Assembly (NCBI GenBank): GCA_030017655.1
Contig: JASEIM010000006.1
Location: 1 to 64,000, forward strand
Direction of reading: 5' to 3'
Origin: Methanobacterium sp.
GTDB lineage: Archaea; Methanobacteriota; Methanobacteria; Methanobacteriales; Methanobacteriaceae
DNA length: 64,000 nucleotides
Positions 39,643 to 49,625 of this stretch are shown here, piece after piece. A model generated the notes under the pieces. It ran no database searches. It had not been told where the DNA came from and was given only the letters and a program-made list of their open reading frames with translations. A program made the position numbers and the translations under genes. Every line of letters starts with the position of its first letter. The stretch's first letter is position 1.

Positions 39643-41446
39643 ATGGATAAGAAACATTTCATCGCCTTAATTTTACTATTTTTTGTTACAATTTCAATCA
39701 TTCCTGGTGTTACTTTTGCACAGGATGATGATCGAAGCTATTCAATCCCTTATGCAAATATCGATCTTTTCGTTGAAGAGAATGGTAATCTTCATGTAAA
39801 AGAGAAACTCCATTACTCGTTTTCAGGCACTTATAATGGAGTTTACAGGGACATACCGCTTGCAAGCGGACAAAAAATAGAAAACCTTAAAATATCGATC
39901 CAGGGAGCGTATTCAAGTTATCAAGTTAACAGAAATGGAGATATACAATCTTTAAAGATATTTCTGTATTCTAATTCTCAAAAAACAATTCCAGTTACAG
40001 ATAGAGATGTGGATGTTTTCATAGAATACGATTTTATCAATGTTATAAAAATCTACAATGACATCGCTGAACTTCATTATAAACTATGGGGAGAAGGTTG
40101 GGATGTTGATGTAGGTCAGGTTAACAGCAATATACATCTTAAATCAGGTGATGGGGTTCAATACTGGTTAAATCCGCCCTACTTTGTTCAAAATGATAAC
40201 TGGCAGGATGGAACTCTACAAGTAGCGAGTGAAAGTATTTCTTCGGGCAACTATTTTGAGTTGAGAATGGCCATACCCAAAGATCAGTTTGCAGCCGACC
40301 CACAATTTGCACAAAAAATCAACATAGATGGATTGCCTGAAATTGAACGAATTCAAAGGGATTATGAAAATGAATTAAATCTGAAAACAGGTTTATACTC
40401 AATACTGGCCATATTAATGTTTTTAAGCATATTTTTACCTGTACTAATATATTTCAAATTCGGAAGAGAGCCAAAAATTGATTATCGGGCAGAATACGAG
40501 CGTGATTTACCGACTGATGATTTACCTGCTGTAGTAAATGCCATATCTGGCAGAGGATTAGGTAAAAGAGTAGGGGACCTGATATGGATGGATTTAGAGC
40601 CACCATAATGGATTTGATAAACCGTAAATATCTGCTAATGCAGAATATTCCCTCAAAACTCGATGAGAATAAAGATGCGTCTCTTTCATTAAAAATAAAC
40701 TATGATAAAGGCTTGAACGGGCTTAAAAATTTTGAATCAGATGTTATTAATTTCTTGAGGGAGTTTGAAGAAGAAGGTATTATCTATCTGGATAGTCTTA
40801 AACATGATTTAAAGGATAAAAGCACAGCAGAATCATTTAGAGATTCATACAACCTCTGGAAGGATAATTTAAAAAATGAATTTTTAGATGATGAAACCAT
40901 GAATAAAATATTCTCAAAAAAGGAGATACATACCTCAAAGCTTTCGGAATAATTGGTTTAATTATTGCAGCAATAACATTCTTTTTCACAGTTTCAGATC
41001 CACTACCCACATCAAATTTAGCTTTGATTTCATCTATTATTTTAGGAGTCGTGGCGGTTATATCATTAATAATGTCCCAAAAGGTTGCAGGACAATGGAC
41101 TACTTATGGTGAGGAATATGATGCAAAATGGCATAACTTCAGGAAATACATCCAGGATTTCAGCTTAATAAAAGAGTATCCACCAGAATCTGTTAACATC
41201 TGGAATAAATACCTTGTATATGCAACTGCCCTCGGAGTTGCAGATAAAGTCAGAAAAACAATGGAGATGAGTCTTCCAGGTGAGGAGCTGGCTCGAAGTG
41301 ACATTTATCTCTTCCACTACTATGGCGGATATGTGCTTCTCTCATCCAGTTTAGATACTGGTATGAGCACAGCTACAGGTGGTGGGGCTGGAGGAGTCGG
41401 CGGAGTAGGCGGTGGCGCCGGTGGAGGGGGTGGAGGAGCTTTTTAG
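39643..41446 (+). pseudogene. DUF2207 membrane protein split by two one-base deletions
   Basis: Three consecutive frames make one protein. 39643-40608 carries a signal peptide, the DUF2207 beta domain (HVKEKLHYSFSGTYNGVYRD) and a helix (LYSILAILMFLSIFLPVLIY). 40584-40952 gives RATIMDLINRKYLLMQ. From about 40922 in the third frame come [14 protein letters not shown], another helix pair, and a Gly-rich tail ending [11 protein letters not shown]. Adding one base near 40573-40580 and one in an A6 run (40916-40921) would restore a single ~600-residue DUF2207 protein. Every segment is well conserved, so this is either very recent loss or sequencing error. Confidence 0.85.
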
Positions 41447-41530
41447 GCTCCAAACCCACATTCATATTTAAATGTGATTTTTCTATAAACCAACTAAATT
41501 TTTAAATAACATCTCACCTTACTAAATTAT

Positions 41531-42874
41531 ATGAGAATAGTCTTAGCAGGAACAGGAAGCGCAGTAGGAAAAACAACCATTTCAACAGGGATAATGAAAG
41601 CATTATCAGAGGAATATCGGATCCAGCCGTTTAAAGCTGGTCCAGACTACATAGATACCTCATATCATACCCTCGCAACTGGGAATAACTCAAGAAACCT
41701 TGATTCATTTTTCATGTCAGATGGGCAAATTAGAACCTCATTTGAAAGGGGTTTAAAAACCTCTGGAGCTGATTTTGGAATAATTGAAGGTGTAAGGGGC
41801 CTTTATGAAGGGATAAGTCCTATTGAAGATGTTGGAAACACGGCATCAATTGCGAAGGCGCTTGATTCTCCCGTAATACTTATTATTAATTCTCGAAGTC
41901 TGGTTAAAAGCGCTGCGGCCATTGTAATTGGATTTAAAACCCTTGATCCTAGCATTAAAATTGAGGGCGTGATTTTAAATCATGTAAAAAATAAAAGGCA
42001 CTATCTAAAAACTAAAGAGGCCATTGAAACCCTTGCAAAGACCGATGTGATTGGTGGAATCAAAAGAGATGATGCAATCAAGGTTGAACAGAGACATCTT
42101 GGCCTTGTACCTGCAGTGGAACGTGAAAACTTATTGAACTATATTGAAAGATGGGGAGAAGTGATTAAGGAAAATATAGATATTGACGCGCTTATTTCTA
42201 TCATGAAAAATGCTGGAAAGCTCCCTGAAGGAAGAGAAGATACATGGCAGGCTGAAAACCGTAAAAAGGTGAAAATTGGGGTTGCCATGGATGAAGTGTT
42301 TAATTTTTATTATACTGAAAATTTGGAGGCATTAAAAGCCAACAATGCACAGATAATTCCTTTTAGCCCTTATAAAGATGAAGAGGTTCCGGATGTTGAT
42401 GGAATTTATTTTGGGGGAGGATACCCTGAAATCTTTGCAAAGGAGCTTGAATCTAACCAGTCCATGCGAAAATCCGTCCTCAAATTCCATGAAGAAGGAA
42501 ATCCAATATATGGGGAATGTGGAGGGCTTATGTACCTTACAAACTCAATTAACGGCAGAGAAATGTGTGGAATTTTTAATTATCAATCAGAAATGACCAA
42601 AAATGTTCAGGGTTTAAGTTATGTAATTGCAGAGACTCAAAAGGACAATCCTATAACTAAGGAAGGCGAAATATTTAGAGGACATGAATTCCATTATTCA
42701 AAGGTCCTGATAAACGGAAAACCTGAATTTGCCTTTAAAATACTTAGGGGAAGGGGAATTAAAGGGGAATTGGACGGATTAATGAGTAAAAACACCGTTG
42801 CAAGTTATCTACATACCCATACTGCCGCATGTCCTCAGTTTGCTTCTAATTTTACTCAAAGTGCTGGAGATTAA
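41531..42874 (+). CDS. cfbB: Ni-sirohydrochlorin / cobyrinate a,c-diamide synthase (CfbB/CobB family)
   Basis: A 447-residue ATP-dependent amidase. The N-terminal P loop is [11 protein letters not shown] with [12 protein letters not shown]; the C-terminal glutaminase-like domain has [11 protein letters not shown], the nucleophile in [10 protein letters not shown], and HEFHYS. In methanogens this family amidates Ni-sirohydrochlorin for coenzyme F430 and cobyrinic acid for cobamides; sequence alone does not separate the roles. TTTTTAAATA lies about 27 nt before the ATG, suggesting a leaderless mRNA. Confidence 0.88.
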   Translation: MRIVLAGTGSAVGKTTISTGIMKALSEEYRIQPFKAGPDYIDTSYHTLATGNNSRNLDSFFMSDGQIRTSFERGLKTSGADFGIIEGVRGLYEGISPIEDVGNTASIAKALDSPVILIINSRSLVKSAAAIVIGFKTLDPSIKIEGVILNHVKNKRHYLKTKEAIETLAKTDVIGGIKRDDAIKVEQRHLGLVPAVERENLLNYIERWGEVIKENIDIDALISIMKNAGKLPEGREDTWQAENRKKVKIGVAMDEVFNFYYTENLEALKANNAQIIPFSPYKDEEVPDVDGIYFGGGYPEIFAKELESNQSMRKSVLKFHEEGNPIYGECGGLMYLTNSINGREMCGIFNYQSEMTKNVQGLSYVIAETQKDNPITKEGEIFRGHEFHYSKVLINGKPEFAFKILRGRGIKGELDGLMSKNTVASYLHTHTAACPQFASNFTQSAGD

Positions 42875-42954
42875 ATTCTGTAGATGAGAAATTTTTATAG
42901 GTTATGTAGATAAACAGAATATAATTTCTATAATAAAATTAAAACAGTGAAATC

Positions 42955-44106
42955 ATGAAAGTAAAAGATATAGACATATTTTCACCTTATATCGTTGTTG
43001 CAGCCATAATATTATATATGGCGCTTGCTATTGTTGCTTATCAATATCATTTAAGAGGTTTGGACTTTGTATCCAATGAAACATATTTTGTAGTATTTTT
43101 TGGTACATTATTCTTTGTTATTGGTGTGCTTACTCCAAAAGTACTTGGTAGGTTTAATTTACTTAAAAGTTTCAATATACACGATAGTATCCAGAGAGAT
43201 AATATAAAAAATAAACTTCAAAAATCTAAACTGAATAACTTTTTAAATGAAAAGGTTTTACTTTCAATCGTTTTTATTGGCATCTTCCTGCAGATTCTGA
43301 ACATGTATTTGCTGGGGGGGATTCCACTTTTCAGTGGTTATCTAAAGGCAAAGGCAACTACAGACATCTGGAGAATTTCATATATCGTATTTTTACCGGC
43401 AATTAACCTTTTAATTGCAAAATATCATAGAAAATGGTATTTTGCACTGTTTTTAATCGGCCTTGCTCTATTTGCCTCTACTGGATATAGAACCACCACA
43501 ATGGCCGTATTAATCAGCGTCTTTATTACAGTTTATTATACAAGAGGGTTGAAATTCAAGCACTTTTTAATTTTTGCAGTAATTGCAGCAATTATTGGAA
43601 TTTCAGTGGGTTATATTGCAGTTAAATCTATAGAATGGCAACAATGGACTCTTAATCCAATTCAACTGGTATTTTATAGGGCGGGATTCACATTAATGGT
43701 TCTTGATAAGATAGTTCACATGGCAGGAGCTACTAAGGGGGCAATGATTTATAATACATTCACTGCTGGCCATCCAAGATATATTGTAGGGGAAGTAGCA
43801 CTTGGATACCACAAAATGATAACGCCAACGATTTTTGGCCCTGCAATGTTCGATTTTGGCTATATTGCACTTGCAATCCAAATGTTCATACTTGGATTAA
43901 TCTTAAAATTAATGCACATTGCCCAGAGAACAGTGGACAGTGCATATACAGCAATTTATGCTATAATTCTTGCACATACATTAATCTGGATTGAAACAGG
44001 TCCAACTGATTCAATTGTATGGTTATTCTATTTCCTTGCAGTTGCATTCCTTTTAGTGTTTGTCCGGAACAATAAAATTCAATTTAAAGAGCAAGAATCC
44101 AATTAA
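42955..44106 (+). CDS. Wzy-like oligosaccharide repeat-unit polymerase
   Basis: A 383-residue integral membrane protein with about ten helices and a long central loop. ASTGYRTTTMAVLISVF and the later large loop around EWQQWTLNPIQLVFYRAGFT resemble Wzy/O-antigen polymerases annotated in methanogens. It probably polymerises a surface glycan, an inference from topology and those motifs. It stands alone between cfbB and the heliorhodopsin gene. The ATG follows GTGAAATC, a weak ribosome site. Confidence 0.6.
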   Translation: MKVKDIDIFSPYIVVAAIILYMALAIVAYQYHLRGLDFVSNETYFVVFFGTLFFVIGVLTPKVLGRFNLLKSFNIHDSIQRDNIKNKLQKSKLNNFLNEKVLLSIVFIGIFLQILNMYLLGGIPLFSGYLKAKATTDIWRISYIVFLPAINLLIAKYHRKWYFALFLIGLALFASTGYRTTTMAVLISVFITVYYTRGLKFKHFLIFAVIAAIIGISVGYIAVKSIEWQQWTLNPIQLVFYRAGFTLMVLDKIVHMAGATKGAMIYNTFTAGHPRYIVGEVALGYHKMITPTIFGPAMFDFGYIALAIQMFILGLILKLMHIAQRTVDSAYTAIYAIILAHTLIWIETGPTDSIVWLFYFLAVAFLLVFVRNNKIQFKEQESN

Positions 44107-44244
44107 AAACAATTTATTTAATTTTATTTTCTATTTTAGTTATTTTAATTTATTTAATTGATTTGTAAAACAATATTTTTACTTAATAATATTAGTATGG
44201 CTTATTTTTATGGTTTATTATATGTTTTGAATTAATAACGCCTG

Positions 44245-44268
44245 AACTACCTTAATACAAATGTAGTT
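44245..44268. promoter_or_regulatory. Inverted repeat upstream of the heliorhodopsin gene
   Basis: AACTAC (44245-44250) and GTAGTT (44263-44268) form a spaced inverted repeat in the 218-bp gap, close to a TATA-like TTATATTAAAAAG (about 44270). It may be an operator; no regulator gene adjoins it. Confidence 0.3.
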
Positions 44269-44324
44269 AATTATATTAAAAAGATTGACAGATCATTATA
44301 CATATGTTAGTAGGGGGTATAATT

Positions 44325-45146
44325 ATGGATAATGAGTTAAGAAGAGAACTAATAGAAAAGTCGCCAATATCCTTTTCAGGGCTTAAAAAGCTTAATATCG
44401 GTGCAGGAATATTCCTGGGTATCCAGGGAATAATAATGATTATTATAGGATATCTCTTAGAATGGAATCAGGATATATACACATTTTATATTAATTTTAA
44501 AGTAATTTCCCTTAATCCGCTGAATTTCCAGATATTGCCTGATCCACAGGTGATTTTCACACTTTCTTACTTGGGGATAATTGTATCTTCTTTCCTTCTC
44601 ATTTCAGCATTTGCACTATTGAGCATAGCCTTCTGGAAAAATAAAAACTACGTTGAAAATTTAAAGAAGGGGATGAATCCCTACAGATGGTATGAATACT
44701 TCTTCTCCAGTTCAATTATGCTGGTAATAATCGCTACTTTCGTTGGTGTTTGGGATTTATGGTCATTGGTGATGATATTTGTTTTAAATGCAGTAATGAT
44801 CATGTGCGGTTACCTGATGGAGAAAATAAATTTCTATACCAAAAAAACAGACTGGTCCGCATATCTTTTAGGATGTTTAGCCGGCTTCACTCCATGGGTA
44901 GTTCTTGCAGCCTACTTTATCGCTGCTTTAGGATCAGCAGAAACAGAGCCTCCGACATTTGTTTACGCCATTCTAGCATTCTATTTCATTATATTCAACA
45001 CCTTCTCTATAAACATGATTTTACAGTACAAGGGTATTGGGAAATGGAAGGATTATCTATATGGGGAAAGAGCCTACATACTTTTAAGTTTCACCGCAAA
45101 AACCATACTGGCATGGCTGGTGTTTGTTGGAGTATTTGCACCATAA
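44325..45146 (+). CDS. Heliorhodopsin (7-TM retinal protein)
   Basis: A 273-residue, seven-helix protein with the full heliorhodopsin signature. In TM3 NPYRWYEYFFSSSIMLV carries the counterion Glu124. Next come FVLNAVMIMCGYLMEK (TM4), LLGCLAGFTPWVV (TM5), FVYAILAFYFIIFN (TM6), then YKGIGKWKDYLYGERAYILL and FTAKTILAWLVFVG, with Schiff-base Lys259. A charged cytoplasmic N terminus (MDNELRRELIEK) fits the inverted topology of the family. Compared by eye with the founding member 48C12, the two pocket histidines (His23, His80) appear to be Leu31 and Leu98. The ATG at 44325 follows AGGGGGT; an upstream ATG at 44304 is not favoured. No retinal-synthesis gene lies in the window. Confidence 0.93.
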   Translation: MDNELRRELIEKSPISFSGLKKLNIGAGIFLGIQGIIMIIIGYLLEWNQDIYTFYINFKVISLNPLNFQILPDPQVIFTLSYLGIIVSSFLLISAFALLSIAFWKNKNYVENLKKGMNPYRWYEYFFSSSIMLVIIATFVGVWDLWSLVMIFVLNAVMIMCGYLMEKINFYTKKTDWSAYLLGCLAGFTPWVVLAAYFIAALGSAETEPPTFVYAILAFYFIIFNTFSINMILQYKGIGKWKDYLYGERAYILLSFTAKTILAWLVFVGVFAP

Positions 45147-45355
45147 AACTTTTATTCATATATTTAAAGAATTTAAGGGCGAATAGGTTTAATACACCAT
45201 TTATAAAACTTTTGAATATTAAAATAAATCCCAATATTAATTATTTTACTTTTCTTTTTACAGTCTGATTTATATCCCATATAAAAACATTGTCCCCTAA
45301 GATTAAATCAAAAAATACTTATTAGAAAAAAAAAATAGCTAAAGCCGGTGATATA

Positions 45356-46183
45356 ATGGTTGTAAAAATAGGAATCATTAAATGTGGTAACATTGGTACC
45401 TCTCCAGTACTTGACTTATTACTCGACGAGAGGGCTGACAGACCAAACATAGATGTTAGAACAGTAGGTTCTGGCGCTAAGATGAACCCAGAACAGATTG
45501 AAGATGTTGTACCAAGAATAGCAGATTTCGATCCAGACTTTGTTGTATTTATAAGCCCTAACCCTGGTGCTCCAGGACCAGCAAGAGCAAGGGAATTACT
45601 ATCTGAAATGGACGTACCTGCTATCATTATAGGAGACGCTCCTGGAATGGGTAAAAAGGACGAAATGGATGAACAGGGATTAGGTTACATCATCGTTCAG
45701 GGAGACCCAATGATTGGTGCAAGAAGAGAATTACTGGACCCAACTGAAATGGCATCATTCAACTCCGATGTTATAAAAGTGTTAGCATTAACCGGTGCAT
45801 ACCGTGTTGTTCAGGAAACACTCGACGGTGTAATTGCAGGAGCTGAAAGTGGAAATATAGAACTACCAAAAGTAGCTATAACCACAGATAAAGCCGTTGA
45901 AGCTGGTAACTTTACCAACCCATACGCTAAAGCTAAAGCAATGGCTGCATACGAAATGGCTCAAAAAGTGGCAGATGTTGACCTTAAAGGTTGTTTCATG
46001 GTCCGTGAAATGGACAAATATGTACCAATCGTTGCATCAGCACACGAAATGATTGCAACCGCTGCTAAATTAGCTACAGAAGCAAGAGAGCTAGAAAAAG
46101 CTGGAAACACCGTTTGCAGAACACCTCACGGTGGAGAAGGCCAAACACTCTCCAAAACAGATTTAATGAAAAAACCAGAATAA
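45356..46183 (+). CDS. mtd: F420-dependent methylenetetrahydromethanopterin dehydrogenase
   Basis: A 275-residue enzyme of the CO2-reducing methanogenesis pathway that reduces methenyl-H4MPT to methylene-H4MPT with reduced F420. The sequence is typical throughout: KIGIIKCGNIGTSPVLDLLL at the start, FISPNPGAPGPARAREL, GDAPGMGKKDEM, and the C-terminal CRTPHGGEGQTL. CCGGTGATAT precedes the ATG. Codon use here looks more optimised (GGT, ACC, CAC) than in neighbours, as expected for a highly expressed gene. A terminator follows. Confidence 0.97.
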   Translation: MVVKIGIIKCGNIGTSPVLDLLLDERADRPNIDVRTVGSGAKMNPEQIEDVVPRIADFDPDFVVFISPNPGAPGPARARELLSEMDVPAIIIGDAPGMGKKDEMDEQGLGYIIVQGDPMIGARRELLDPTEMASFNSDVIKVLALTGAYRVVQETLDGVIAGAESGNIELPKVAITTDKAVEAGNFTNPYAKAKAMAAYEMAQKVADVDLKGCFMVREMDKYVPIVASAHEMIATAAKLATEARELEKAGNTVCRTPHGGEGQTLSKTDLMKKPE

Positions 46184-46194
46184 TTTTGGTTAAA

Positions 46195-46230
46195 AAGCGG
46201 TCTTCGGACTGCTTAAATTCTTTATTTTTA
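46195..46230 (+). terminator. Terminator hairpin after mtd
   Basis: AAGCGGTC-TTCG-GACTGCTT (46195-46214) forms an 8-bp stem, with one G-U pair, capped by a UUCG tetraloop, and is followed by a T-rich stretch. It is just after the mtd stop codon. Confidence 0.6.
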
Positions 46231-46500
46231 AATAAGAAGTCTAATTTTAATATTTTTTAATCCCTGCATAAAAATGAATAACTCTATAAATTTATCTATT
46301 TTTAATAAAAACAATCTTTTTCTTTTATTAAGTTTATACAATCATAGATGTTACCTAATTGGTTATTAATTACCTATGGGGAAATTATAGACAGAAAAGT
46401 TTAAGGAAAATTGACTTGATACTTTGCAATGATCAGTTATCTCCTAAAAAATTTTATTTATTAATGGGCCATTATTTAGTCTTAAATTGTGTTTTTTTGG

Positions 46501-46518
46501 TTTATGTGTTCACATAAA
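46501..46518. promoter_or_regulatory. Palindromic operator candidate before the second TetR gene
   Basis: TTTATGTG-TT-CACATAAA is a perfect 18-bp palindrome. It lies just upstream of a TATA element (CCTTAAATAG, about 46528-46537), about 100 bp before the TetR start. Autorepression by the TetR protein is the simplest inference. Confidence 0.5.
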
Positions 46519-46619
46519 CAACAAAAACCTTAAATAGAGGGTTATATAGATAAAAAAAGTGATATTTATTAATTAGTTCTACTGTTAATATTAAAAAATG
46601 GTTTTTTACAAGTGATTAT

Positions 46620-47168
46620 ATGGCAGATAATACAGTTCAAAAAATAATTGATGCAGCTTTAAAAGTTTTCGGTGAAAAAGGATACAAGGGCGCTACAACC
46701 AGAGTTATAGCAGAAGAAGCAGGTTTTAGTGAATTAACATTGTTTAGGAAATTTAAAACCAAGGAAAATCTTTTTGACATGGCTTTAACTCAAAATATTG
46801 TAAAATTCAAAGATGAATTTCAATCCGTAATTTTAGAAGATAGATCAGAAGATCCTGGAGAATTTTTAAGGACATTAATCAAGGACATGGCAAGAATAGT
46901 GGACGATAACTTTGAATTTATCCATATAACCAATAATGAAAAGAGTGAAGAATCTCAGCCTTTTAAAGAAGAAATTATCAACGATTTAAGCACTTATATC
47001 AAGAAAAACATCCCTGATAATCAAATAGACAATAAAGCATTAGCAGTTACTATTTTCATGGTTTCATACGGCATAAGTCTTAGTAAACACCGTGGAGAGA
47101 CTTTTATAAATCATGAAGAAGTCCTTGATGGGTTTATAAACAATTCACTACAATTAATTAATGGTTGA
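46620..47168 (+). CDS. TetR/AcrR family transcriptional regulator (second copy)
   Basis: A 182-residue regulator close to the one at 25285: KIIDAALKVFGEKGYKGATT, then AEEAGFSELTLFRKFKTKEN. The C-terminal domain is helical and more divergent. GTGATTAT precedes the ATG. It is followed directly by a decayed relative and preceded by an 18-bp palindrome. The ligand and targets are unknown; the neighbours (mtd, an HD-domain protein) give no hint. Confidence 0.9.
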   Translation: MADNTVQKIIDAALKVFGEKGYKGATTRVIAEEAGFSELTLFRKFKTKENLFDMALTQNIVKFKDEFQSVILEDRSEDPGEFLRTLIKDMARIVDDNFEFIHITNNEKSEESQPFKEEIINDLSTYIKKNIPDNQIDNKALAVTIFMVSYGISLSKHRGETFINHEEVLDGFINNSLQLING

Positions 47169-47171
47169 ATT

Positions 47172-47640
47172 TATTTTTAAAGTTCAAAACTAAAAAAATC
47201 TTTATACGACGGTTTTATTTGAAAATAATATCAAAATGAATAAGATTTTGATAAACTCAGTGTAAATGATTTTGAAAGTTCCAGTGATTTTAAGAATTCT
47301 TCGTTAAAGGCGCCGCTAAATGGTACGATGATCACTTTGAAGTTTATAATCTTTCCCTCAGTGAAGATATAAAATGCTCGAGCCGTTGATGAATGAATTT
47401 TATTAATATTACAACTGAATATTTTAAAAAATAATCTTCCCAGTAGCAAAATTGATCATAGAACTTTCGCTCTCAGCATTTATACCTCCTTATATGTACT
47501 TGCTCTTGAAAAGTGTCATGGAATCACTGTAATTAAGCGTGATGAAGCTATAGAAAAGTTTATACATAATCTTATGTTTTTTTTGAATAATGAACTAATT
47601 TTTAAAATATTTTCTTTATTTTATCTGTAAATTGCGCAGA
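47172..47640 (+). pseudogene. Heavily decayed TetR-family gene
   Basis: Only pieces remain. KFKTKK then LYTTVLFENN (shifted) match the region after the HTH of the intact copies. Later, SSKIDHRTFALSIYTSLYVL and IKRDEAIEKFIHNLMFFL match the C terminus of the protein at 25285 (KINSRVFAFNILSFLYLLIL and VDHEKAVKEFIEYN). The HTH itself is lost and several stops and shifts separate the pieces. The frame ends with TAA at 47638-47640. Confidence 0.75.
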
Positions 47641-47715
47641 TAAAAGTTCAATATTTATAAATACTTTTAGATAATATTATTTTAGAATAATTAAGTTTAA
47701 CCATTTGGTGAATTC

Positions 47716-48918
47716 ATGGTAGAAAAACTGATTGAAAGATTTTTTGAAGCTGCGAGCATGCAGCGGTGGAATGATCACATAAGGCCAGTTGAATTAACAG
47801 AACTGGATAAACAGGCCCATAAAATGGTCATAGCATATGTTATAGCCAAAATTGAAGAAGATAGAGGAAGTAAAGTTAACTGGCTGGATCTAATAGAGGG
47901 TTCAATATTTGAATTTTTGTATAGACTGGTCTTAACTGATATTAAACCTCCTGTATTTCACAGAATGATGGGTGAAAGACGGGAAGAAATGAATTCACAC
48001 GTCTTGAAACAGTTAAAAGAAGATTTAAATTCACTTAATAATAAAGAATTCAGGCAGAAGTTTGAAATCTATTTTTCTAAAGCTGAAAGTACTTTTGAAC
48101 GGAAAATTCTCCGTGCTGCACATTATCTGGCCACAAACTGGGAATTCAAAATCATATATCACGCAGCGCCCTTTATCTACGGCATAGAAAAGACAAAAGA
48201 AAACATAGAAAACCAGATAGAGGACCATTATGATTTAATCGGTGTTCAAAAGATACTGCTTGGAAAGAAATCCTATGGATTTGTGGATCTCTGCGGTCAG
48301 CTGAGGTTTCAGAAACGATGGGCCCATTCACCCAGAATACCAGAAACTTCTGTCCTTGGTCACATGCTGATAGTAGCTATAACAGCTTATTTATGCACTA
48401 TTGAACTGAAAACTCCTCCCTGTGAAAAAAGAATATATAACAACTTCTTTGCAGGTTTATTTCATGATTTACCAGAAGTATCTACCAGAGATATCATTTC
48501 TCCAGTCAAATCTGCAGCAGATCTAGAAGACATAATCAAAGACTATGAAAATGAACGCATGAATGAAGAGGTACTGCCTCTTATACCAAAAACGTGGCAT
48601 GATGAGATGAAATATTTTACTGAGAATGAATTTGAAAATAGAATTAACGAAGGCCAGAAAACTCAAAAGGGCATTAAATTTGAGGAGATCAACAAAAAAT
48701 ATAATGAAAACAAATTTTCCCCGGTTGATGGTGAGCTTATAAAAGCCTGTGATAAACTCGCAGCATTTATAGAAGCTAATTTATCAATAGAATATGGTAT
48801 AACTTCTAAATATCTTGAAGAAGGTAGAGAAAATATATATAATCATTTTAAAAACCGTAAGATTTCTGGAACAGATTTTGGAAGAATTTTTGATTATTTC
48901 TATAAGAAGCAGTGGTAG
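47716..48918 (+). CDS. HD-domain phosphohydrolase (YfbR-like C-terminal half)
   Basis: A 400-residue protein with an uncharacterised N-terminal half and a C-terminal HD domain: GHMLIVAITAYL supplies the first His, NNFFAGLFHDLPEVSTRDI the His-Asp pair with the following Glu, and KACDKLAAFIEA the final Asp. This order is that of the YfbR/HD_3 group (5'-nucleotidases and related enzymes). The substrate is unknown. A TATA-like ATATTTATAAATAC (about 47651) and TTGGTGAATTC before the ATG support the start. Confidence 0.8.
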   Translation: MVEKLIERFFEAASMQRWNDHIRPVELTELDKQAHKMVIAYVIAKIEEDRGSKVNWLDLIEGSIFEFLYRLVLTDIKPPVFHRMMGERREEMNSHVLKQLKEDLNSLNNKEFRQKFEIYFSKAESTFERKILRAAHYLATNWEFKIIYHAAPFIYGIEKTKENIENQIEDHYDLIGVQKILLGKKSYGFVDLCGQLRFQKRWAHSPRIPETSVLGHMLIVAITAYLCTIELKTPPCEKRIYNNFFAGLFHDLPEVSTRDIISPVKSAADLEDIIKDYENERMNEEVLPLIPKTWHDEMKYFTENEFENRINEGQKTQKGIKFEEINKKYNENKFSPVDGELIKACDKLAAFIEANLSIEYGITSKYLEEGRENIYNHFKNRKISGTDFGRIFDYFYKKQW

Positions 48919-48944
48919 TAATTGTTCAAAATCTTTTTTAAATA

Positions 48945-49454
48945 TTAAAATTTTTCATATCTAACCAGTTCTGACAGTTCTTTACGACTTTTTGTTCCAA
49001 TTTCATCTGCAGGGTAGCCAAGAGGAGTAAATACAAGTGGTTCAACACCTTCGGGCAAATTTAAAACTCTTCGAGCAGCTTCGACATCAAATGCTCCAAT
49101 CCAGCATGTTCCAAGACCAAGACTTGTTGCAGCGAGGATGATATGATCCATAACGATTGTAGCATCCACATCTGCATAATTTTTACCGTCTCTGCGGGTC
49201 CAGGCCTTTTCCGGAATCGTACACACGCAGATCAGTAAGGGGGCTTCGCTGAACCATTCTGCTTGATAAATGCTTCTTAATTCTTCTTTTTTCCCCTGAG
49301 TTTTAATGACTATTATTTGAAAAGGCTGGTAATTAACGGCTGTTGGAGCAAGACGGGCGGCTTCAAGGATTGTATTCAATTTTTCATCCTCCACATGGTT
49401 ATTTTTGTAAGCCCTTACACTGTATCTTTTTTTAACCAATTCTATGAATTCCAT
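48945..49454 (-). CDS. Nitroreductase family protein
   Basis: A 169-residue FMN enzyme: the start FIELVKKRYSVRAYKNNHVE, then LEAARLAPTAVNYQPFQIIVI, and ATSLGLGTCWIGAFD and GYPADE near the end are the family pattern. Such enzymes use NAD(P)H to reduce nitro compounds, quinones or flavins; the native substrate is unknown. An AAGGAGG ribosome site precedes the ATG. Confidence 0.9.
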   Translation of the reverse strand: MEFIELVKKRYSVRAYKNNHVEDEKLNTILEAARLAPTAVNYQPFQIIVIKTQGKKEELRSIYQAEWFSEAPLLICVCTIPEKAWTRRDGKNYADVDATIVMDHIILAATSLGLGTCWIGAFDVEAARRVLNLPEGVEPLVFTPLGYPADEIGTKSRKELSELVRYEKF

Positions 49455-49625
49455 CTTTAAATTCCTCCTTAAATTCTAAGCCAGATCATGATATTATTCA
49501 GAACATAGACTACTAAAATGACTAATCATTATTTGAAAAGCTGATTTCAGTAATTTTTTTGTATCATCAATATTATATTAATAATATATGATGCAAAGTA
49601 CTTTAGATTTTTGCTGGATGGAGGA

